NCBI GenBank assembly: GCA_003854995.1
Contig: RQOI01000001.1
Span: 1 to 10,126 of the forward strand
DNA from: Candidatus Zhuqueibacterota bacterium
GTDB taxonomy: Bacteria; Zhuqueibacterota; Zhuqueibacteria; Residuimicrobiales; Krinioviventaceae
Length of the DNA: 10,126 nucleotides
Direction: 5' to 3'
Shown here piece after piece: positions 6,261 to 10,126 of this stretch. The notes under the pieces are model-generated. The model was given only the letters and a program-made list of their open reading frames with translations. It was not told where the DNA came from and did no database searches. Both the position numbers and the translations under genes were made by a program. How positions within the stretch are numbered: position 1 is the first letter of the stretch; every line of letters starts with the position of its first letter.

Positions 6261-7730
6261 CTACGACCTGTTTATCAAAGTAAACTTGCGCAAATAATGG
6301 CCTAGATAGGAAAGCTCCTTTGCGTCAAAATATCCAGTAATATAGAGAACAAACGGCAGCGTCAGGAGAATAAGGCATTTGACCGCCACACTCGCATAAA
6401 AGCTTTCGAAATTGACGACTGTGGTGACAAAATAGACCAGGAGACTCAGGCTGAACAACTTGAGCAAAGCGACCAGGTCATATTTGAGACGATAGTACCG
6501 CTGCGAAATCAAATACGCCAGCAAGGGGCATACGGCAAACGAGATGGCCGTCACCGCTGCAGCGCCCATGACGCCCCAGAGGGGGATCAACAGGAAATTG
6601 AGCCCGACATTCACGAACGCGGCGACAGCATTGATGATCATATAATAATAGGTCTTGTTATGGACGTAAAAACCGATATCGACAAAATTATACATATTAT
6701 AAAAAGTATAGCCCAAAATCACGAGTGGGACGACGCGGTAGGCCGACCAAAAATCGGGCGCCGCCACAACCTTGACAATATCCTGGATCAACACCGAGAT
6801 GGCCAAGCCCGTCACCACCAGCACCAGAGTAAAGTATTTGAACACGCGCGGGAAAATGTCATCTCGATTCAAACGGTCCTCATAAATCTCAACCCGTTTG
6901 GGCGCCCAGATCGAGGCAAACGGCGCGCCGATGAAGGTGCTGAGCAGCATGCCGAACTTGTAGCCCAGGGCGTAAATGCCGACATCCCCCAGGTCCAGCA
7001 GTCGGTTCATGATGAACCTGTCACCCATGTTCAAGACGAAAATCAAAATGCCGGCCGGCACCAGCGGCAGGCTGAAAAAAAAGAGCTTTTTGAGCATCTC
7101 GACGTTAAAATAAAATTTTACACGAGCATAGGTGTACAGCGAAAGAACGATGCAGGCGATCCCGTTTGATATAATCATGCTATACAAAATGCCGCTGACA
7201 CCCCACTTTAACACGACGATGAAATAGATATTGAATCCCAGGCCAAGGAGCAACTGTATGAGGGATATGGTGATAAAGATGACCGACTTTTCCAGGATTC
7301 GCACATAGGCGTAGCCGATTGCCGTGGCCAACTCAAAAGCCAGTGAGATAAAAATCAGGATGAAATAGAAAGTATAATCGGTCTTGGAAAAGACGAGCTT
7401 GGAAAAAAAGTTGCCCTGTGAGGAAAGCAAAATCCCGGCGACGATGGAAAGGATGGCGACAAAATTGAGCGATGTCGAGACGAGCTGCTGCTTTTCTTTC
7501 TCCGATTTGTAGATGAAATAATAGCGCGCCAATCCCGAGCTGATCCGCAGCGCCAGCACCGTGGCCAGCACCGATGACACCAGGGTCAACAGCTCCAGTA
7601 TGCCATAGTCGGCCGGCGTCAAATAAGAGGTGTACACGGGTATCATGACAAACCCGATCAATTTGCTCAGGATATTGCCAAGAGAGTAGATGGAGCCGTG
7701 TTTCAATATATTTTTGAGATCAGATATCAT
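6261..7730 (-). CDS. Wzx-like polysaccharide flippase (MOP superfamily)
   Basis: A 489-residue integral membrane protein. From end to end it alternates strongly hydrophobic segments with short loops, consistent with about 12-14 transmembrane helices, and the length is typical for Wzx/RfbX-type transporters. The N-terminal SIYSLGNILSKLIGFVMIPVY and the following YTSYLTPADYGILELL are characteristic of polysaccharide biosynthesis (MOP) flippases. Further conserved-looking parts are LPLVPAGI and MGDRFIMNRLL (middle) and the second-half motif GYKFGMLLSTFIGAPF. It should move an undecaprenyl-linked oligosaccharide from the inner to the outer face of the cytoplasmic membrane. The start ATG at 7730 overlaps the GNAT-A stop by 4 bases (ATGA), implying translational coupling, so GNAT-A probably acts on the same lipid-linked unit before export. 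A matching Wzy polymerase is not in this window. Confidence 0.92.
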   Translation of the reverse strand: MISDLKNILKHGSIYSLGNILSKLIGFVMIPVYTSYLTPADYGILELLTLVSSVLATVLALRISSGLARYYFIYKSEKEKQQLVSTSLNFVAILSIVAGILLSSQGNFFSKLVFSKTDYTFYFILIFISLAFELATAIGYAYVRILEKSVIFITISLIQLLLGLGFNIYFIVVLKWGVSGILYSMIISNGIACIVLSLYTYARVKFYFNVEMLKKLFFFSLPLVPAGILIFVLNMGDRFIMNRLLDLGDVGIYALGYKFGMLLSTFIGAPFASIWAPKRVEIYEDRLNRDDIFPRVFKYFTLVLVVTGLAISVLIQDIVKVVAAPDFWSAYRVVPLVILGYTFYNMYNFVDIGFYVHNKTYYYMIINAVAAFVNVGLNFLLIPLWGVMGAAAVTAISFAVCPLLAYLISQRYYRLKYDLVALLKLFSLSLLVYFVTTVVNFESFYASVAVKCLILLTLPFVLYITGYFDAKELSYLGHYLRKFTLINRS

Positions 7731-8698
7731 GCTTCTTCATGGAGTCCCAATGTCAATTTCGTTTTCTTTTCGACCCGATCGAGGGCGGATCGCACCCTTT
7801 TTGACAGCATCAGACGGGTTGGACAGACATTGATGTTCGTCTTTTCGCCGTCCTGGGGCGCCCAATGTTGTTTATAATCCGAATAATCCCCTCCTATGTC
7901 GACGCCATTGAATCCCGCATTCTTTGCCCAAGAAAAGATGAGCACCATCAAACAGCTGCCAATGCCATATTTGTCATAGTCAGGCATTCGATAAATAAAC
8001 GTGCCTACAAGGTCGTCATCATGCACAATCAATGTCGAACCCGCGATGAATTCACCCTTATCCATCAGTATGGGCGCGTGAAGTCGATTTATTTTTTGCA
8101 GATAGTTCGCAGTGATCAATTGATCGGACAAATTACGATCCAGGGCGTCAGGATCCTCGCTCCACTTTCTATTGCAATTTTTTATAACCCACTCAGCGCT
8201 TTTGGGTGGATCGACGACGAAATTGAACTCTTGACAACGATTGAGGGCAGCGCGCACGTTTTTTCTCTGCTTCTTTGTCCATTGGCTCTCATAGTCGCCG
8301 GTGAGATCAAGCCTGTAGGTCGGAATGGTTTCGACCTTGCGCAGATTTCGAAACGTGGGAATAGGAGTTTTATTTCTCCACCAGGAAACCCACAGGTTGA
8401 TATCAAGGGCATCCAAAATCGATCCCAGATAGGCCTCATTCATCGGGAAAAGGCAGCCCGGCACCAGATAGTGCGTCACCGGCGCCCAGCTGTCAGCTCT
8501 TTTCTTGACGCCGACCACCGCGACTGGCACATCCTTTTTGGTCACGAGCGCCACCCTTTTCGTGACGCCCAGGCCGTTCTGCGCCAGCGATTTGAATAAT
8601 TCATTCGGGCAGCCGTCCATTTCAGGCAGCACGGCAAGCGCCTCGTCCAGGGCCGAATGCCACACATCGAACCACTTGACAGATAACTCTTTTTTCAT
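7727..8698 (-). CDS. BioF2/Fem-like GNAT acyltransferase (GNAT-A)
   Basis: A 323-residue protein of the BioF2-like GNAT family, shorter and more divergent than GNAT-B and GNAT-C. Recognisable parts are YRLDLTGDYESQWTKKQRKN (128-147, substrate-side helix with basic residues), NRKWSEDP (176-183), the GEFIAGSTLIVHDDDLVGTF strand pair (215-234), YDKYGIGSCLM (241-251) and a C-terminal GVDIGGDYSDYKQHWAP (265-281) that corresponds to the family's terminal YK motif. An in-frame ATG lies 7 codons upstream at 8719 without a ribosome site. I prefer 8698 because GGGG stands about 6 bases before it. Its stop overlaps the flippase start. A gap of 74 bases separates it from the GT2 gene. The likely role is to decorate a sugar of the lipid-linked repeat unit with an acyl or aminoacyl group before flipping; the donor and acceptor are unknown. 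Confidence 0.83.
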   Translation of the reverse strand: MKKELSVKWFDVWHSALDEALAVLPEMDGCPNELFKSLAQNGLGVTKRVALVTKKDVPVAVVGVKKRADSWAPVTHYLVPGCLFPMNEAYLGSILDALDINLWVSWWRNKTPIPTFRNLRKVETIPTYRLDLTGDYESQWTKKQRKNVRAALNRCQEFNFVVDPPKSAEWVIKNCNRKWSEDPDALDRNLSDQLITANYLQKINRLHAPILMDKGEFIAGSTLIVHDDDLVGTFIYRMPDYDKYGIGSCLMVLIFSWAKNAGFNGVDIGGDYSDYKQHWAPQDGEKTNINVCPTRLMLSKRVRSALDRVEKKTKLTLGLHEEA

Positions 8699-8772
8699 CC
8701 TACTACCCCAACCGTTCATTGAGAAATCTACGATCTTTTACCGATTTGATCGCGAATTTTATTCCGCGCAAA
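8699..8772. other. Largest intergenic gap of the operon
   Basis: These 74 bases between the GT2 stop and the GNAT-A start are the longest non-coding stretch here. On the minus strand they contain a weak imperfect hairpin (GCGGA/TTCGC around AATAAAATTC) with no T tract, and the GNAT-A ribosome site next to the start codon. A TAAAAT resembles a -10 box, but no -35 box is found at 16-18 bases. I see no convincing promoter, terminator or small RNA. Confidence 0.4.
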
Positions 8773-8784
8773 CTAGCGCAAACT
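8766..8784. repeat. Short direct repeat across the GT2 stop codon
   Basis: On the plus strand the 9-base word GCGCAAACT occurs at 8766-8774 and again at 8776-8784, separated by one base. The GT2 stop codon (8773-8775) falls in the junction. It looks like a small tandem duplication at the end of the gene, or chance; no functional role is implied. Confidence 0.5.
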
Positions 8785-9609
8785 CCAATAGACTTCCTTG
8801 GTTAAAAAGCGATAGAGCCGCATCTTTTCAGACAGTTGCAGTGAGGCGTTGTGCACAGCTCTGAAAAAAGCAAAATGATATTTGAACGTGGAGAGGTCTA
8901 TCTTGCCGGAGTTTGGATTATTGAATTGTCTGATCTCTTCTTTACTCTTATTGAGAGTTGCCGAATCGGGCGACATTCTGCGATAATAGTAGTATTCAGG
9001 CAATTCGTAAAACTTGCCATACAGGATCAGTTCGGCCATCAGATTGATGTCGCCGCCCTGATGTATGCCTTCCAACGCTGTTTTGCGCAATGCGCTTGCG
9101 CGCATCAGGCCGCTCTCCGCATTATTGAGTTTCATCGTCATCAGAAGCCTGATGAACCTGTCCGTCGAATTTTCATCCTGGATATCCAGCACGTCCTGAT
9201 ATTCTTTGCTGACCTGGCCATTTTCGTCGATGAATTTTGTCCGAGGATAACAGAGGACCACATCGTGTCTTTCGTCCAATATCTTTTTGCAGCCGGACAG
9301 AAAGTCCGGATGACACAGATCGTTTGCCGAGGCCCACTTGAAATAGGGGCTTTGTGAGCAGCTGAACAGATAGTTCCAGTTGCGCGGGCCGCCCAAGTTT
9401 TTCGGCTGTCGAATATATCTTATTCGGCTATCTCGATTCGCATAATCCTGGCATATCGCCTGCGTCCGATCGATGGATGCATTATCGGAGATGATCAGCG
9501 TAAAATCCGCAAAGCTTTGCGCCAGGATGGAGTCTATGGCCTGGCTGAGATATCGCTCGCCGTTATAGACCGGCATGCCGACGCTGATGAGGGGGTGCGC
9601 ATTCATCAT
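8773..9609 (-). CDS. Family 2 glycosyltransferase (GT-A fold)
   Basis: A 278-residue cytoplasmic or membrane-associated sugar transferase. The start PLISVGMPVYNGERYLSQAI (6-25), SILAQSFADFTLIISDNASID (28-47, UDP-binding aspartate D42) and NLGGPRNWN (71-79) are classic GT2. The metal-binding site, normally a DD pair within a WASxDD-like segment, reads WASANDL (92-98), leaving a single aspartate with Asn before it. It resembles the small single-domain GT2 enzymes of capsule and O-antigen loci that add one sugar to a lipid-linked acceptor. The frame is open upstream to 9792 inside the aminotransferase gene. I chose 9609 because similarity begins there and AGGA sits 5 bases upstream; a second ATG follows immediately at 9606. 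It begins 7 bases after the aminotransferase stop. The donor sugar cannot be predicted. Confidence 0.9.
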   Translation of the reverse strand: MMNAHPLISVGMPVYNGERYLSQAIDSILAQSFADFTLIISDNASIDRTQAICQDYANRDSRIRYIRQPKNLGGPRNWNYLFSCSQSPYFKWASANDLCHPDFLSGCKKILDERHDVVLCYPRTKFIDENGQVSKEYQDVLDIQDENSTDRFIRLLMTMKLNNAESGLMRASALRKTALEGIHQGGDINLMAELILYGKFYELPEYYYYRRMSPDSATLNKSKEEIRQFNNPNSGKIDLSTFKYHFAFFRAVHNASLQLSEKMRLYRFLTKEVYWSLR

Positions 9610-9616
9610 CTCGGTC

Positions 9617-10126
9617 CTATCTGACGATCGACAGGTCGACGGCCGGATGCGGCTGAACGCCCCGGACAGCATCGAAGAAGCAATCTCGCACCTGGCTGAG
9701 AATCGGGGACTCGACCGGCATCTCGTACTCATCGATGCGCTGAACCGGCACGAGCTCGGCCAGGGTGCCCGCCAGACAGAGTTCGTCGGCAATATAGAGT
9801 TCGGTTCGGTCGATCGGTCGCTCGATGTAATCGATGCCGAGCGATCGGCAAATCTGTCCGACGATCTCGACCGTGATGCTCTCGAGTCGGCCTTCGGTCG
9901 CCGGCGTGGTGATCACCTGGCCATTTCTGACCATCAGTACGCCGGATCCCGTCGCTTCGGCCACTCTTCCCCACTGATTCAGCAGGATCATTTCAGAATA
10001 GCCATTCTTTCGGCCTTCGATCCGCGCCATGCGGGCCACCTCATAGTTCGGGCTGGTCTTTATTCGCGGTGGCAATGACACATCCGATGAGCGCTGCCAC
10101 GTGCTGACGCCAATAGTGGTCGGCTC
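9617..10126 (-). CDS. Class IV PLP aminotransferase, branched-chain/D-amino acid type (N-terminus beyond window)
   Basis: The last 169 residues of a class IV aminotransferase; the family is about 280-310 long, so the N-terminal domain lies to the right of the window. The frame runs open to the edge. The lysine in RIKTSPNYEVARM (visible residue 23) corresponds to the PLP-binding lysine of IlvE-type enzymes. It is followed by GYSEMILLNQWGRVAEATG (the catalytic-domain E..TG segment), an SIT at the phosphate-binding turn, and RTELYIADELCLAGTLAELVPV, matching the family's ELY.ADE....GTAAE.PV block. It would swap amino groups between an amino acid and 2-oxoglutarate or another keto acid. Whether it handles branched-chain L-amino acids or makes a D-amino acid cannot be told from this part. 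Seven bases separate its stop from the GT2 start, so it appears to be in the operon, which is unusual for a housekeeping IlvE and suggests a role in making an amino donor or substituent for the polysaccharide. Confidence 0.88.
   Translation of the reverse strand, partial: EPTTIGVSTWQRSSDVSLPPRIKTSPNYEVARMARIEGRKNGYSEMILLNQWGRVAEATGSGVLMVRNGQVITTPATEGRLESITVEIVGQICRSLGIDYIERPIDRTELYIADELCLAGTLAELVPVQRIDEYEMPVESPILSQVRDCFFDAVRGVQPHPAVDLSIVR

Noticed and set aside
9728..9974. 81-codon minus-strand frame rich in Arg and Gly
   Set aside because: Off-frame reading of the class IV aminotransferase gene; low-complexity composition is typical of a shadow frame.

Overview
The window is one dense block of genes all read from the minus strand, so the first gene transcribed lies at the right end. 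Junctions are very tight: 4-base ATGA overlaps at 7727-7730 and 2887-2890, and gaps of 7, 10 and 12 bases elsewhere. The largest gap is 74 bases. This looks like a single operon or most of one. The gene content (two glycosyltransferase modules, a Wzx-type flippase, a polysaccharide deacetylase domain, an asparagine-synthase-type amidotransferase and three BioF2/Fem-like GNAT proteins) indicates an exopolysaccharide, capsule or O-antigen-like locus of a bacterium. Base composition looks roughly balanced. I cannot name the organism; an uncultivated or environmental Gram-negative lineage is only a guess.

Order in the direction of transcription: class IV aminotransferase (N-terminus outside the window); GT2 glycosyltransferase; GNAT protein A; Wzx-like flippase; GNAT protein B; a tRNA-Cys gene; a CysK-type cysteine synthase; GNAT protein C; a fusion of a GT4 glycosyltransferase with a NodB-type polysaccharide deacetylase; and an asparagine synthase-like amidotransferase (C-terminus outside the window). 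No Wzy polymerase, exosortase, CysRS, integrase, transposase or CRISPR array is visible.

The striking element is the tRNA at 4953-5023. It lies inside the operon, and its first nucleotide is the last base of GNAT-B's stop codon. A cysteine synthase starts 25 bases after its 3' end. It keeps the features by which CysRS recognises tRNA-Cys (GCA anticodon, U73, G15/G48, A13/A22) but has C instead of the nearly invariant U at position 33 of the anticodon loop. A tRNA that can be charged but decodes poorly, next to a cysteine-making enzyme and flanked by proteins of the Fem-like GNAT superfamily, suggests that Cys-tRNA serves as a cysteine donor outside translation. A coherent but unproven model follows. 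CysK supplies cysteine locally and host CysRS charges the tRNA. The deacetylase domain exposes an amine on a sugar. One of the GNAT/Fem-like proteins then transfers cysteine onto that amine, giving a thiol-bearing polysaccharide or glycolipid that the flippase exports. What is seen is the gene order and the tRNA structure; the chemistry is inference.
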